Positions 38,722-48,876 of a stretch of DNA of 64,000 bases are shown piece by piece. Under the pieces are notes generated by a model. The model was given only the letters and a program-made list of their open reading frames with translations. It was not told the origin of the DNA and ran no database searches. Position numbers and translations under genes: made by a program. The DNA is from Phymatolithon calcareum (taxonomy: Eukaryota; Rhodophyta; Florideophyceae; Hapalidiales), in assembly GCA_977006965.1 (NCBI GenBank), contig OZ345367.1:992001-1056000 (forward strand), read 5' to 3'. The stretch's first letter is position 1, and each line of letters begins with the position of its first letter.

Positions 38722-39315
38722 CTATTGATAATCTACCTCGCCTATCGCGAGACAATCTCCATTCCTCAGCGCGGCCAAAGCAGTGCCACTCACGAGGCCC
38801 TGATCAGCACTTTCGGGACGCCACAACCCAGTGGTTCTATCTATAAGGAACGAGTGTCCGCGAGGAAGCGGCTCCTTCACCTGATGAGCATGCATGTCGA
38901 TAATTTCCATGTCATCAAGTTCACTTGCACCAGAGGGTTCAGAGCTTGAAGACCGATCTTCGTTGTGATTTGCATGTGTTCTGGATAAGATTTGCTCCAC
39001 CGCCAATCCAAGCACTATGCCAATGCAAAGTCCGAACATGGAAATTGCTACGACAAGAAAAGCATGGCGGTTGTAGGTGTTCCCAGATAACTCAGGGTCC
39101 ATATTTTTCTTCTGTCCTGTAAGACTGCTCGGTCCCTTGACCATCGCATTTTGCGTTCTTACTGCAGAGTGCTTACCACTACCACAACCAGCAAAGGCGT
39201 TCCTGGCCAGCAGAATAGCAATCCAGCCGACGAGGACCTTTGTTGAGAACATTTCAAATTTTGTGTTGGAAATAGATTGCCTCTGTCCTGCAACGTACTT
39301 CTGATCCCAATGCAT
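38722..39315 (-). CDS. Small predicted membrane protein, function unknown
   Basis: The 197-aa frame has two hydrophobic segments. The first (about residues 23-42, TKVLVGWIAILLARNAFAGC) could be a cleaved signal peptide if translation starts at the internal ATG at residue 22. The second (about 85-108, AFLVVAISMFGLCIGIVLGLAV) is a convincing transmembrane helix. The C-terminal part is polar and acidic (SSSSEPSGASELDDMEIID), then ordered-looking (HSFLIDRTTGLWRPES). No family recognised. It lies about 460 bp downstream of, and on the same strand as, the DOMON-b561 gene. Confidence 0.55.
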   Translation of the reverse strand: MHWDQKYVAGQRQSISNTKFEMFSTKVLVGWIAILLARNAFAGCGSGKHSAVRTQNAMVKGPSSLTGQKKNMDPELSGNTYNRHAFLVVAISMFGLCIGIVLGLAVEQILSRTHANHNEDRSSSSEPSGASELDDMEIIDMHAHQVKEPLPRGHSFLIDRTTGLWRPESADQGLVSGTALAALRNGDCLAIGEVDYQ

Positions 39316-39771
39316 CTTATAGTGAACTATGTCATCTCAAGTATTTCGATGTCTTGACTCAAAAAGGAATTAAGAAGTTAGCGATTCCTGGCCTGTCTCT
39401 GCCGAGAGACAAGGATCAACTGAGAATGCATGCATAACAAAAAGGAGTTACTATTTGCCTCTATTACTTGTCTGCGTTGAATTGGAAAATAATGAGCTTC
39501 CCTATTTCGGCCGATATTGCCGAGACAGTCTTTAAGACGGGAAATAAAAATTCTAAAATCCCAATGGAGGTCTTCATGTTTCCTTGCGCCGTTAGTTCTG
39601 AAGGCTGGTCAGTTGTGCCCGCGAGCAAAACGATAAAATTTTGGCATGTTTCTGAATTGTGCACTCAATCAGGGTTGCGCTTAAAACTAGGGAATAAGCA
39701 CTTTATGTACACCATACGACTAAGGAACACGAAAACAATTCCAACTTCTACACCTAAGTGTGTGGGAGCCA
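39316..39771. other. Intergenic, nothing recognised
   Basis: Separates two minus-strand genes; no repeat or coding signal identified. Confidence 0.35.
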
Positions 39772-40845
39772 TCAAGTGTCGTTGCTATCAAACTCGTCGT
39801 CAACATTGCGATTTAGATCCCGCCGTTCTTCGTCCACAATTGGGAACTTCGACGGGGATAGACTGAGCAAGACAACCAGGGCACAAAAAGCCACGACGAG
39901 TATTGACGCAACAAAGTACCAATACCACTGGACTCCATATATGTACATTCCAAAGTAACAATTCAAAATCCCAAGTCCCAGAGCGATTCGACCGGGATAC
40001 GCGTGAAACAAGAACCAGAGTTTCCGTATTCTGCTTTCCTTCGGGGGCCTCAGCAAGCCGGTAGGCACCTGCAAAACAGCCAGTATCATCGCAAGACTTC
40101 CGATTGCTAGATGTGCCTTTTCTCCGTGCGACCCACGAGCAAGTCCCATGATGTAGGCGATTACACCGAGAAGGACAGCGAACCCATTGAGCGCACGATG
40201 AATCTGAAACGTGACCGGGTTCAACTTTTTGAAAAATCGCATGAGTAGCACCGCGACCGGTATAAAAAGTAACCAGGAAAGGCCCATCATCAAGCCATGT
40301 GCCTGGTAAAAGGATCCATAGGGTCTAATTATAGTCGGACGAACTTCGGATACGGCAAAATTGACGCTAGCAATGCTTTTCACGCTGTGTTTGTTGAGAC
40401 TTATAGCAGACGGTGAATTCGGACCATATGCCCAGATGAATGAGTTGCGACCGGCAGGATTTATGGGAGGGACGTTATTTCCAGGGGTTGCGAGAGTGCG
40501 AATGAAACGGGCAGAAATGGTGTCGGCGGTGGCATGCGCGTCCATGAAGATCAATTTCTGTCTACCAGCAGGCTGTACAGCCGATGATAATTTGGTGCTC
40601 GTAGAGTAATCGGCAACTTGCGCAATGCCACTCGCATTCTTGTACGCAATGACGGAATTGCTAGAGTCCATTCTCGTGTACCCCCATCCCAACCCCACCC
40701 ACCCGTCGGTCAGCTTGGCGGTAACAATCGTTTCCAGTGTTTCGTTATTCACGGTCCAATAAACTGAAACATTGTTGTGCACAAGTACGCAGCGCTGAAA
40801 TCTCAACGTCTCGCCCCTGAACTTTGGCGTGCACGAAGCCGCCAT
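39772..40845 (-). CDS. DOMON domain-cytochrome b561 protein
   Basis: The 357-aa protein combines an N-terminal DOMON domain (about 17-150, with VYWTVNNETLETIVTAKLTD and the Trp-rich GWVGLGWGY) and a C-terminal cytochrome b561 core with about five membrane spans. The four expected heme-ligand histidines are visible: His183 (QAHG), His216 (IHRALN), His245 (AHLAIG) and His281 (FHAYPGR). Known for the family: transmembrane electron transfer, often from ascorbate, with DOMON binding heme or sugar on the outer face. No N-terminal signal peptide is obvious, which is unusual because DOMON normally lies outside; the true start might be further upstream. The C-tail is acidic. Confidence 0.9.
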   Translation of the reverse strand: MAASCTPKFRGETLRFQRCVLVHNNVSVYWTVNNETLETIVTAKLTDGWVGLGWGYTRMDSSNSVIAYKNASGIAQVADYSTSTKLSSAVQPAGRQKLIFMDAHATADTISARFIRTLATPGNNVPPINPAGRNSFIWAYGPNSPSAISLNKHSVKSIASVNFAVSEVRPTIIRPYGSFYQAHGLMMGLSWLLFIPVAVLLMRFFKKLNPVTFQIHRALNGFAVLLGVIAYIMGLARGSHGEKAHLAIGSLAMILAVLQVPTGLLRPPKESRIRKLWFLFHAYPGRIALGLGILNCYFGMYIYGVQWYWYFVASILVVAFCALVVLLSLSPSKFPIVDEERRDLNRNVDDEFDSNDT

Positions 40846-41224
40846 GGCCGAAGATCGTTCCCGGAATGACAGTTACTTGCTTTCCTCTCACCGACCTGGC
40901 GGACTGCTTCGTCACTGATTGATTCCTGATTACCCGGCTTCGTTTGCTCGATGATTATGTTTCAAGTGAGCTGATCGCTGCCGTTCAGATGTGCTGCTTG
41001 CGCAGAATATGCGACACAAATTATGATAGGAGACCCTAGCAACAGGATTCACTGTAGACCCTGCCATTTATATTTTGAATTCCAATTTTTCAACTCGACT
41101 GAATCTCAGTGCTGCGAGGGCGACACCGGAGCTGAACCCTTGATGAAACAGATAGACACCTGGGAAAGTTATATGAAAAACAATTTCCAAATCATCAAAT
41201 CATTCGTCTCAAGCGTCACCTGTA
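40846..41224. other. Intergenic, nothing recognised
   Basis: Likely promoter of the DOMON-b561 gene; no motif assigned. Confidence 0.35.
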
Positions 41225-41600
41225 GGATGTGAAAAATCAGACCGGAGATTGAAGCGACTCCGCACATTATCCTTGACAGGCCCGCAGTACACCTTATGTC
41301 GAAGTCAATCTGCATGCGGGCAGCTCTACTGTACCGAAGTGCCGATTTTAGAATTCCCAAGATTTAGCACGCTTCATATTTCCGTATCTCGTAACACGAC
41401 GTAATCGAAAGCCATCGAAGATGTATTTCGTACCATGACGATGCTTTGGAAAAGACAGAGATGTGTTCCACTCTCCAAGTGGCACACAAGATACGTTGTC
41501 GATATTCATATGAGATCGTAGCCATCTGACCGCATTGGAGCCTCACGCTAAGCTTGTCTTCCACATGGGCGCCGTCAGCACAATCTTCCATCAACTAAGC
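41225..41600 (-). pseudogene. Decayed copy of the GNAT-MYND gene
   Basis: Minus-strand frames match the gene at 32344-33858 in two blocks. Block one (about 41370-41595) reads NIDNVSCVPLGEWNTSLSFP and then FRLRRVTRYG. Block two (about 41230-41350) reads ADWLRHKVYCG and SRFNL, the end of the MYND finger. The GNAT region between them is missing, stops interrupt both blocks, and a zinc-ligand segment is lost. It is a duplicated relic about 8 kb from the intact gene. Confidence 0.8.
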
Positions 41601-42198
41601 CTCTGCCCGTGGCACGCATTTGAGCTTGAGTCAAATTGACCGGTTTCCCAAGACGCGCGCGTCCGGCGCCACTTCCATCTGCTTATGGCGCACTATGCCG
41701 TTTATCCATCATGTGCATTATTGTACAAGATCCAGTGGTATGCACCTGGAAAATTGTGCAGAAGCGAACGCGCTGATATCAGGTGAGCAAAGTGGACGGT
41801 AATCAAGTGATTCTGAATGGCTTGTGCAAATCGATCGTCGGGATCTAAATTTGGACAGTAAACTGCATTGCTGGCTAGTGTTCCACTTATTGAAGTGGAA
41901 AACAGTCCACTTTTGAAAAGTTTTGAAATCTCGTTGAAAACGTGAAAATAGTTGGTTGTCCAACCTCAAGGAACCGACTTGTGTGCATGCCAGCGCATGC
42001 AGACATTCTGGATTGCCGTGGACCAATAGTTTTGCACCATCATGATCCACTCTTTTGGGCCCCTGCCAGTCCTCGCGAATTCTTCGTAGACTTGTCGTCG
42101 TAGATGAATGCAGTATATTTTCACGAGCCAGAGGAGCTTCGCGGAGTCTGGGCTCTTTTCGTTCCCAAAATTGTCTCATCCCCTTTGCCAACCAGTCG
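41601..42198. other. Upstream region of the XPC gene
   Basis: Further GNAT-MYND debris may extend into the first 150 bp, but it is too weak to map. The rest should contain the XPC promoter. Confidence 0.35.
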
Positions 42199-44472
42199 AT
42201 GGCCGAGGGAAGTGATGATGAGAACAAGGACCTTTCTGCTGCCGCAGTCGACTCTGTGAAGGGGGCAATTGAAAGGGCCAGAGAGCGCAAGGCAAAATTT
42301 CTTGACCGTCGCGGTATAGCGAACACATCCAGCAAAGGTGAAATTAACGTTGGTCCCAGAGCGAATATCCCTGTGCCGTATGGAAATGCACCACTACTCC
42401 CGTACCTCCAACGGCGCCAAACGGGACTTCTCACAGGCCCAGACGACTCAGATGTTGATGACTCGAACGATGAATGGGAGGAGCATGTCGATGTCGACGA
42501 GGAAGCTGCGCATGCATCTGTGAATGCAGCGAAAGCGGCTGTTGAGGCCGCAGCTGCCGCGCGACGAGCAAAAGTCAGTGAAGTCGAGAAGAGCGAAGGA
42601 AACTCTTCGAGCAAGACTGGAAGTGCGAAAGCTCCATTGACAGAAGAGCAGCGACGAGAAGCGGAGAAGAACCGAAAGCGGGTACAGGCTGCACGACAAC
42701 GGTCACGCGTAATCCGACAGTATGAATCACACGTTGTCATGCTTGTGTCGCTACTTGCACGGATGGACGCGGCTGCGAATGACGAAGAGCTACAGGCGTT
42801 CGCCATGAGCATGGTACCTGAGGACGTGCTCATCCGGGGACAGGGCGGAACCATCGAGTGCCTTGGTCGTTTCGCTCTGTGGTTCCGAATGGAATACCGC
42901 TTTTTGTCCATGTTCCGCCCTTCGCGACCGAAGCGGCCGTGTTCCATCGTGGAGCGGGTGAGGAAATCCATGATGACGCGTTGCGGACACGTGTTGGATC
43001 TTGCAGTCCTCGCGACTGCAATGCTGCGCGCCGAGGGCGAGCGATGCAGGATCGTTGTTCCACTTCAACCTGTTCTTGAGCAGGTTCCCAAACATGTGAA
43101 GACTGGAAAGGGCATCGTTCAAAAGACAGGTGGGAAATCGACTGAATTTTGTGATCCAGGCTTCTACTCGTGGCTGGAGGTGTGGAGTGAAGCAGAGGAT
43201 AAGTGGGTCCCTCTCGACTTTTGCGTTGGGCTTGTTGACGCGAATAGCACAAAGGATGTTTTGGCAAATGTTCAGGGACATGTAAGAGACCTATATTCGC
43301 AGAGCTCGGCGTACGCAAGGGATCAGGCGATACTCGACAAATCGAAGAGCGCGCGTATGCGCCGAGAGCAACAAGAACAGTCTATCAAGCGTATCGACGA
43401 ATCGTGTCTGTCTCATGTCGTTGCGGCGGAACGCGAGATACTCACAGATGTGACTCGACGTTATGCGGAGAATTGGAAAGTTGTGGAGAAGCAACGAGGG
43501 AAAGGCAGAGTTTTGGGGCGCGTTCTCAACGAATTATCTCGGCATTTAGAGGATGAAGATCCTATCGCGAAGAAAGAGGACGAGTTCTTTGATGCTCTTG
43601 CTGCGAAGGATGAGATGCCGACGTCGATTGCAGCATGTCACAAGCATCCAAGATACATTTTGGAACGGCATTTAAAGAAGTACGAGATCCTGTACCCGCG
43701 AAATCCAATCGTGGGCTACATAAAAAAGGAGCCCATTTTCCTCCGGTCTAGAGTGAAACTTCTCCACAGCAAGGATCGATGGGTGAGGAAAATGAGAGAG
43801 GTCAAGCCGAATGCGAAACCTCTGAAACATGTCAAATCGGCAATGGCGCGAGATCCAGAAGATAAAACTCCTCTATTTGGCGAGTGGCAGACCGTACCTC
43901 TGGTTGTTGAGGAATGCAAAAACGGAAAGGTGCCGCGAAACGAGCGCGGGCAAATCGATCTCTGGACGGAGGAGCATTTGCCGAAGGGCGCGGTTCATGT
44001 AAATTTGCACTTCGCTGCTGCGGCGGCTCGGTCTCTTGGCTTTGACTTTGCACCTGCAATGACGGGATTCGATTTGCGGGGACGGCGTTCAGTTCCTCGT
44101 TACGAGGGCATTGTTATTGCAAAAGAAAATGCATCGGTTGTGATTGATGCCGCCCGAGAAAAAGAGGCAGTGGCAGTTGAACGAGCGGAAGCTATTGCGC
44201 GTGAGGAGGCATGCAAGCGTTGGAAGAGCCTTTTGAAGACTATGGTTGCAAGGGAGAAAGTGCGGAAGAAGTACGGTGGCATGGCTGACTATGACGGCAC
44301 TTTCGAGGAGGTGGAAAAGCGAAAAGGTTTGAAGCGAGCTCGGGACGAAAAAATGCAGGAGAGGGCAAATCAAAGACAAACGAAAAGATCGTCGCCGGAT
44401 CGAAACGTGAACATTTCTCCAGAAGGCGCGCCCTCGAGGGTGTCTCCGAGAGAAGGGGATGAAATCTCCTGA
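42199..44472 (+). CDS. RAD4: XPC/Rad4 nucleotide excision repair damage sensor
   Basis: The 757-aa protein is taken from the first ATG (42199); an open frame extends 48 codons upstream but only from a TTG. The N-terminus is charged and low-complexity (acidic runs, Ala-rich coiled coil to about residue 190). A transglutaminase-like fold follows (about 260-330: CGHVLDLAVLATAMLRAEG, YSWLEVWSEAEDKWVPLD). Then the beta-hairpin domains: BHD1 from about 474 (PTSIAACHKHPRYILERHLK), BHD2 around 515-560, and BHD3 from about 596 (KGAVHVNLHFAAAAARSLGF, DLRGRRSVPRYEGIVI). Role: recognises helix-distorting DNA lesions in the nucleus and starts global-genome repair, normally with a Rad23 partner. The C-terminus is a basic coiled coil. 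No introns. Confidence 0.93.
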   Translation: MAEGSDDENKDLSAAAVDSVKGAIERARERKAKFLDRRGIANTSSKGEINVGPRANIPVPYGNAPLLPYLQRRQTGLLTGPDDSDVDDSNDEWEEHVDVDEEAAHASVNAAKAAVEAAAAARRAKVSEVEKSEGNSSSKTGSAKAPLTEEQRREAEKNRKRVQAARQRSRVIRQYESHVVMLVSLLARMDAAANDEELQAFAMSMVPEDVLIRGQGGTIECLGRFALWFRMEYRFLSMFRPSRPKRPCSIVERVRKSMMTRCGHVLDLAVLATAMLRAEGERCRIVVPLQPVLEQVPKHVKTGKGIVQKTGGKSTEFCDPGFYSWLEVWSEAEDKWVPLDFCVGLVDANSTKDVLANVQGHVRDLYSQSSAYARDQAILDKSKSARMRREQQEQSIKRIDESCLSHVVAAEREILTDVTRRYAENWKVVEKQRGKGRVLGRVLNELSRHLEDEDPIAKKEDEFFDALAAKDEMPTSIAACHKHPRYILERHLKKYEILYPRNPIVGYIKKEPIFLRSRVKLLHSKDRWVRKMREVKPNAKPLKHVKSAMARDPEDKTPLFGEWQTVPLVVEECKNGKVPRNERGQIDLWTEEHLPKGAVHVNLHFAAAAARSLGFDFAPAMTGFDLRGRRSVPRYEGIVIAKENASVVIDAAREKEAVAVERAEAIAREEACKRWKSLLKTMVAREKVRKKYGGMADYDGTFEEVEKRKGLKRARDEKMQERANQRQTKRSSPDRNVNISPEGAPSRVSPREGDEIS

Positions 44473-45041
44473 TGAATCGCGGGTCCTTGCAATCAAGCGC
44501 CGTCTCGATATCGACGGATTGGAAGGGAGCGATAGAATGTGTTCTGACTGAGTAAAGCGAAGTCGACGGCAGGCGTGAGCTCGAGGCGGCTCGCAGACAG
44601 AGACTTAACTGACATAGTTTTACCAGATAACAGCGAAATACCTGGCATCAAAAGGTAGTGGTGCCCTCCATCGGGTTAGAACTCTAAATTGCACGACATA
44701 GGTAATCTTGGTGAACAAAAATGCACTGAACTTCAAATGCATGCATCATCTCCAATTCAACAACTCTCTGTCAGCGTCATCAGCACATTCCAATGAGAAC
44801 CATGGAGCAATACCACGCTGTTCATCGAGCTGCGTTTTCCCGCTCCTTACGACCAAGAGGAATCGCAATACATAACGCCGTCAAAACGGACGGGATGGCT
44901 TTCACGTGTAGACAGGTAGAATAACTTACTGCAAAAGTGTAAGTGAAAAGAAAAGGAGCATGCAATTGAGCTTGGGCGGCTAGAAACTACTCTATGCATA
45001 CAGCAACCAAAGGAGGCAAAAAGGAGATGTCATGGTGTAGA
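44473..45041. other. Intergenic between convergent XPC and COX5B genes
   Basis: Presumably holds the two terminators; nothing specific recognised. Confidence 0.4.
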
Positions 45042-45446
45042 TTACAGCGGATCGAGCACGAATACTTGGTTACACTCGGAACAAGTCGCCGGAGTTCCCT
45101 TTTCCACGGTGAGCCAAACAAGGTCATGATCATCCGGAGGGGCATGTCCAGTGCAACCCACAATGCGCGCGTCATAAGCCGATTGAATCTTCACCGGATT
45201 TTCTTCTGTACCAAATGGACCTCGAAGAACTTCGTTGTGCTTGAATAGATCGGGGTGATCGATCTCGGCGCGTTCTAGTCCTGTGGCCTGATCCAAAATG
45301 CTGGGCGTCTCTCCAGGGACGCCAGGCTTTACCTGAGGGATCACATCGGACGGATCGCCCTTCACAGCGAAGGCGCGAACGTCGCCCAATCGCGGTGCGT
45401 GCCGCGCAAGGCGCAAGAGCGCAATTGCACGCAGGCCGGTCGCCAT
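45042..45446 (-). CDS. COX5B: Cytochrome c oxidase subunit Vb, mitochondrial
   Basis: The 134-aa protein starts at the ATG at 45446; the longer open frame upstream lacks homology. An Arg/Ala-rich presequence (MATGLRAIALLRLARHAPRL) precedes the mature domain with GLERAEIDHPDLF and GPFGTEENPVKIQSAYDARIVGC. The zinc-binding end is seen as Cys98-x2-His101 and Cys122-x2-Cys125 (CSEC). Role: nuclear-encoded, matrix-facing zinc subunit of respiratory complex IV. It is divergent from the zinc-finger gene at 45962, with about 515 bp between the start codons. Confidence 0.93.
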   Translation of the reverse strand: MATGLRAIALLRLARHAPRLGDVRAFAVKGDPSDVIPQVKPGVPGETPSILDQATGLERAEIDHPDLFKHNEVLRGPFGTEENPVKIQSAYDARIVGCTGHAPPDDHDLVWLTVEKGTPATCSECNQVFVLDPL

Positions 45447-45961
45447 TAAAATCGGGAGTGAAGCACACAAGGATGAGACACAAGCGGCGTGAGATATGCG
45501 ATGAGCAAAATCAGGTTGAAATGGTCGACGAGCGTGATAACGACCAGGAAGCGGCGATTTTGCTTGGGGGCGTTCGGTTAATTGTCGAATGGGCACTGAA
45601 TCTGTGGCATACCGCACATCTGATGTGTATGCAATATCATATGCATGAGAGATTTCGCGACAATCTTTTTGCCTCATAAACCGCGAGAAAATGTAATTGT
45701 ATCATACCGTTGATTTAGTCACCGTTGTATTTCCCAAGTTTTAGAGCGTTGTTTTTCCTAAAATTGAAAAAGTGCTTGCAACGTGTCATGGTCTATTTTC
45801 GAATCCCAGATCTGGCGAGGCTTTTTTCAGATCAACCCATTGTAGTCTACTTCGTCTGCATCCGACTGAAGCCGAAGAAAACGTCGACATCGTTCGGGGA
45901 ATGTGAAGTCCTGATCTCGTCTCTCCCTCGTGCATTGGCATTCGAAGGCTATTTCAGAGCG
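45447..45961. promoter_or_regulatory. Shared divergent promoter region
   Basis: The ATGs of COX5B (minus) and of the CxxC zinc-finger gene (plus) face away from each other across this interval, so it must contain both promoters. No TATA or factor site can be assigned with confidence. Confidence 0.45.
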
Positions 45962-46507
45962 ATGGCTACCGCTTTTGCGGGCAGTGCTCCAGCCTGCCTC
46001 GTGACCGGCAACAATACCGGGCTCACAAGAGATACTCAGCGCCGTTCCGCGCCTGTCTCAACTGTCGCGAGAAGACGCCGTGTGCTTGCAATCGATGGTA
46101 GCGCCCCAGACCAAAAGCCAAAGGAGGAGGAATCTTCCAGTTTATCCAATGCAGACAGCGAGGGGTCGGACCTTTCTTTGCCAGATTTGCGGGCGTTATT
46201 TGAAAGCAGCGGAGATCCGAACTGTGAACAATGCCGCGGGAATGGAACTACGCAATGCCCGGTTTGCCAAGCGCAAGGGTTCATTACCATGACGATGATG
46301 GATACCGTGAGCTCTACGCAATGCCGGCTGTGCAAGGGGAAGAAGCGCATCCCCTGTCCATCATGCAGAGGCGAGGTTTACAAGAGCGTTTTATGGTGGG
46401 ATTTAATTCCTTCGGAGGAAGAGGACCCGGAAGAAAAATGGAGAGAGGGCCCAGATGGGAAACCGCGTGTCAGGTGGTCTGATAATCCAGCAGGTCCGGC
46501 TAACTGA
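45962..46507 (+). CDS. DnaJ-type CxxC zinc-finger protein, probably plastid (BSD2-like)
   Basis: The 181-aa protein starts at 45962. Its first 45 residues are Ala/Thr/Ser/Arg-rich, like a transit peptide (MATAFAGSAPACLVTG). A Ser/acidic linker is followed by four CxxC motifs of the DnaJ cysteine-rich type: CEQC, CPVC, CRLC and CPSC (about 90-140). The C-terminus is acidic and Trp-containing (WWDLIPSEEEDPEEKW). No J-domain is present. In plants such stand-alone proteins (BSD2, LQY1 and relatives) assist Rubisco or photosystem assembly. Plastid location and chaperone role are inferred from architecture only. Confidence 0.75.
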   Translation: MATAFAGSAPACLVTGNNTGLTRDTQRRSAPVSTVARRRRVLAIDGSAPDQKPKEEESSSLSNADSEGSDLSLPDLRALFESSGDPNCEQCRGNGTTQCPVCQAQGFITMTMMDTVSSTQCRLCKGKKRIPCPSCRGEVYKSVLWWDLIPSEEEDPEEKWREGPDGKPRVRWSDNPAGPAN

Positions 46508-46792
46508 TAGATTTAGTGTTGGCATTCTACGCGGCGCTGCTTCGTGAGCAGTCTGCAATCATTCAGCAGTTAACACATAAAAATAATTCTAAACTTTTTG
46601 GAGTCTTCGGGGATCTCCCACCCCAACACCAATGCCACCTGCATGTCTCGAGACTTTGAGGATTTTCGGCTTCAAAGACAGTAAGACTAGTTTCGTGACC
46701 GGGATATGATATTTGAACTGAACGGACTCTCTGTGGTCACAGTGCTACAACGGGTTAGTTTAAACAACGGTCCAGCTGTCTTGGAAAAGGCA

Positions 46793-47392
46793 TTAAATGA
46801 CAACACAGTAATAGTAGAGGAAATGATAGGCGTAGAAATCGAAGGACTCCCGAATTTTCTTCATTATGGATTGGGCTAAACGGATGAAAAATAGTCGAAG
46901 ACGCACCAAAATCTGGACGATACCAGCCACGCCGAAGTTTACTAGCGGGCTTTTTCGCGAAATTCCGTCACTCGCACAAGCCTCGGCAGTATCAGATTCA
47001 GTCGATGTCTTGGCCAGTGCCCATATGGAAGTGCCAATGGCAGCTACAGGCGTCAGGACAAAGAATACAGCAGCAATTATGCTCAGCAACCATAACAAAA
47101 GACTGGCAACAACACCAACTGCTATAGCGATGGCGGATATACAGAAAAACGTTCCTGCGAGAATTGACAGCGCCAGCAGTCCAATTGTGCAAATAATCGC
47201 GCTCACAGAAAAGAATGCAGCAGTCGACAGACAGACGATTGCAATGCATACGGGAATTAAGACGCACAATACGACAGCGCCCCGAATGACTGGTCGAAAG
47301 TCTGCTGAAAGGTCTTCCATTTCGAACCGTTCATTCTGCGAGGCTGTTGGAAGTTTCTCATCAAATCGAGACTGTGTTTGCCCTGGCGCCAT
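46793..47392 (-). CDS. Multi-span membrane protein, function unknown
   Basis: The 199-aa frame has a polar N-terminus (about 1-35), then nearly continuous hydrophobic sequence from about 36 to 127 that can form three or four membrane helices or long hairpins (VVLCVLIPVCIAIVCLST, IICTIGLLALSILAGTFF, LLLWLLSIIAAVFFVLTPV). A more polar C-terminus with a further amphipathic segment follows. The long hydrophobic core flanked by polar ends loosely recalls oleosin- or LDAF1-like lipid-droplet proteins, but no signature motif is seen. A MULE lies only about 47 bp upstream of the ATG, so its 5' control region is transposon-derived. Confidence 0.6.
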   Translation of the reverse strand: MAPGQTQSRFDEKLPTASQNERFEMEDLSADFRPVIRGAVVLCVLIPVCIAIVCLSTAAFFSVSAIICTIGLLALSILAGTFFCISAIAIAVGVVASLLLWLLSIIAAVFFVLTPVAAIGTSIWALAKTSTESDTAEACASDGISRKSPLVNFGVAGIVQILVRLRLFFIRLAQSIMKKIRESFDFYAYHFLYYYCVVI

Positions 47393-47439
47393 GGTTCTGG
47401 ATTGCTTCGCTATGCACCACCTGGCGACAGATAAAAAAC

Positions 47440-48767
47440 GAGGAAATTCGCTGCATGGACCGAAAAAGATGGCAGAATTCGCTAAATCGGCACCCCTTGC
47501 AAAAACTACTACTCGTTATGATACACAGAGCACTAAAGATATAAACTTATCAAAAAAAATATTTATTTAATGCGCAACTCTCTGTGCTTCAGCTCCTCGT
47601 CGCAAGTCGCATCTCCGTCATCGCAGGCGGTGAGGTCAATTATCATGGACTGAGCCGCTTTCTCGATGTGTTTTCGCTTCACCTCAACAATACTGCGGAT
47701 GTTCGGCTTGGCGCATGTTTGCGAGAAGTGACTGTTGTTTCCGCACGAGGAGCCGTGACGGGACCTCATTTCGGACGGGAAGTAGGCTTGCGGCCCAGCT
47801 TAGCGACAAGGTCAAACGGAACCAAATCATCCCGTACTAGCTGGTAACCAGTGACTGCAGCACGAATGATGATGCCCTCGTTTTGCTAGGCCCATGTTAT
47901 CAATAGCCACGGGTCCCACACCAGATCTTGTTTCACGGGTGGAACGCGACTCGATGCTGCGCCAAGCGTCTAGAACAGTACAAAGTGCAGCGACGACGTG
48001 GATACACGGCCGCTGGTGCTCTTCAAAGTGGCGGCAAGAGCATGTAGCGCGGTAGTCGCTGTTAACTACCACAGAGAATGGTGCTAACGACAAACCTCAG
48101 CATGTCACTTTCGATGACATCCGGCTCCGCAAGCGGCTTCTCCGCTCAGAGGATTTTTCCTGGTGCTTCTTGTAGCAGCAAGGCGTGAGGAACTTGCCCG
48201 TCGATGTGCCTTGCCAATAGACGTGTTGTGGGCGATTACGAGGTTGACAACGTCGTCAAAGTTTGCTCCAGGGCAGCCCCCACCCTTAGCACGAGCTCCA
48301 TCTTCTCCATGAGTTCAGACGGTCCGGGCGAGAGCGCTGTGAGTTTGCTTAGCAGTCGAATGCGATGAGGTGCAGAGTGCTTTGCGTTGCGGATTAGTAG
48401 TGTAATAATAAGGAAGCTGATTGAAGATATGGGTAGTCAAGGAGCATGGGCAATTGGTACACTCAGCAGAACCATGAAGAAGTACACATTGACCCCTACC
48501 GAAGAGAAAGAAGTGGCGCAAGCCATTGACGTGATGTTATGCAATTCTGAATAAGATAACTGACAAATCTCGATGCTAGTATAATGCGACTAAAGACGTG
48601 CCGGCTTTCCTCAAATTGGGACACACGGTACCTTCTCAATAAATCCTCTTAATTACGTGTAGTGATAGGCGGCTGTCTAGCTGAAATCATAACGAGTAGT
48701 AGTTTTTGCAAGGGTGCCGATTTAGCGAATTTTGCCACCTTTTTCAGTCCATGCAGCGAATTTCCTC
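47440..48767 (-). mobile_element. Mutator-like element (MULE) 1
   Basis: The 1,328-bp element has inverted repeats of about 82 bp (47440-47522 and 48686-48767), starting GAGGAAATTCGCTGCATGGA at the left. A 9-10-bp target duplication GATAAAAAAC lies at 47430-47439 and 48768-48777, the size expected for MULEs. The minus strand retains the 3' part of a transposase (SWIM finger and CCHC knuckle); the DDE part is missing. Inserted beside the start of the membrane-protein gene. Confidence 0.9.
47563..48093 (-). pseudogene. MULE transposase C-terminal remnant (SWIM and CCHC)
   Basis: Two minus frames: 47827-48093 with the SWIM finger RATCSCRHFEEHQRPCIHVV, and 47563-47769 with SSCGNNSHFSQTC and then a Lys-rich tail ending DDGDATCDEELKHREL. 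They lie in different frames and lack the catalytic region, so the gene is dead. Confidence 0.75.
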
Positions 48768-48876
48768 GATAAAAAACTATTTTCAGTTGGCACTGTCATG
48801 GACTTCTGCAACGGATCATAAATTCCAAGTGTCGTGAGGTGGCATCATAGATCCATTTTCTGATTAAAGAAAAACA

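Noticed and set aside
41718-42971. 417-aa minus-strand frame opposite the XPC N-terminus
   Set aside because: Ser/Arg/Ala-rich composition is the complement of the XPC low-complexity region; no domains, and the plus strand is clearly coding.
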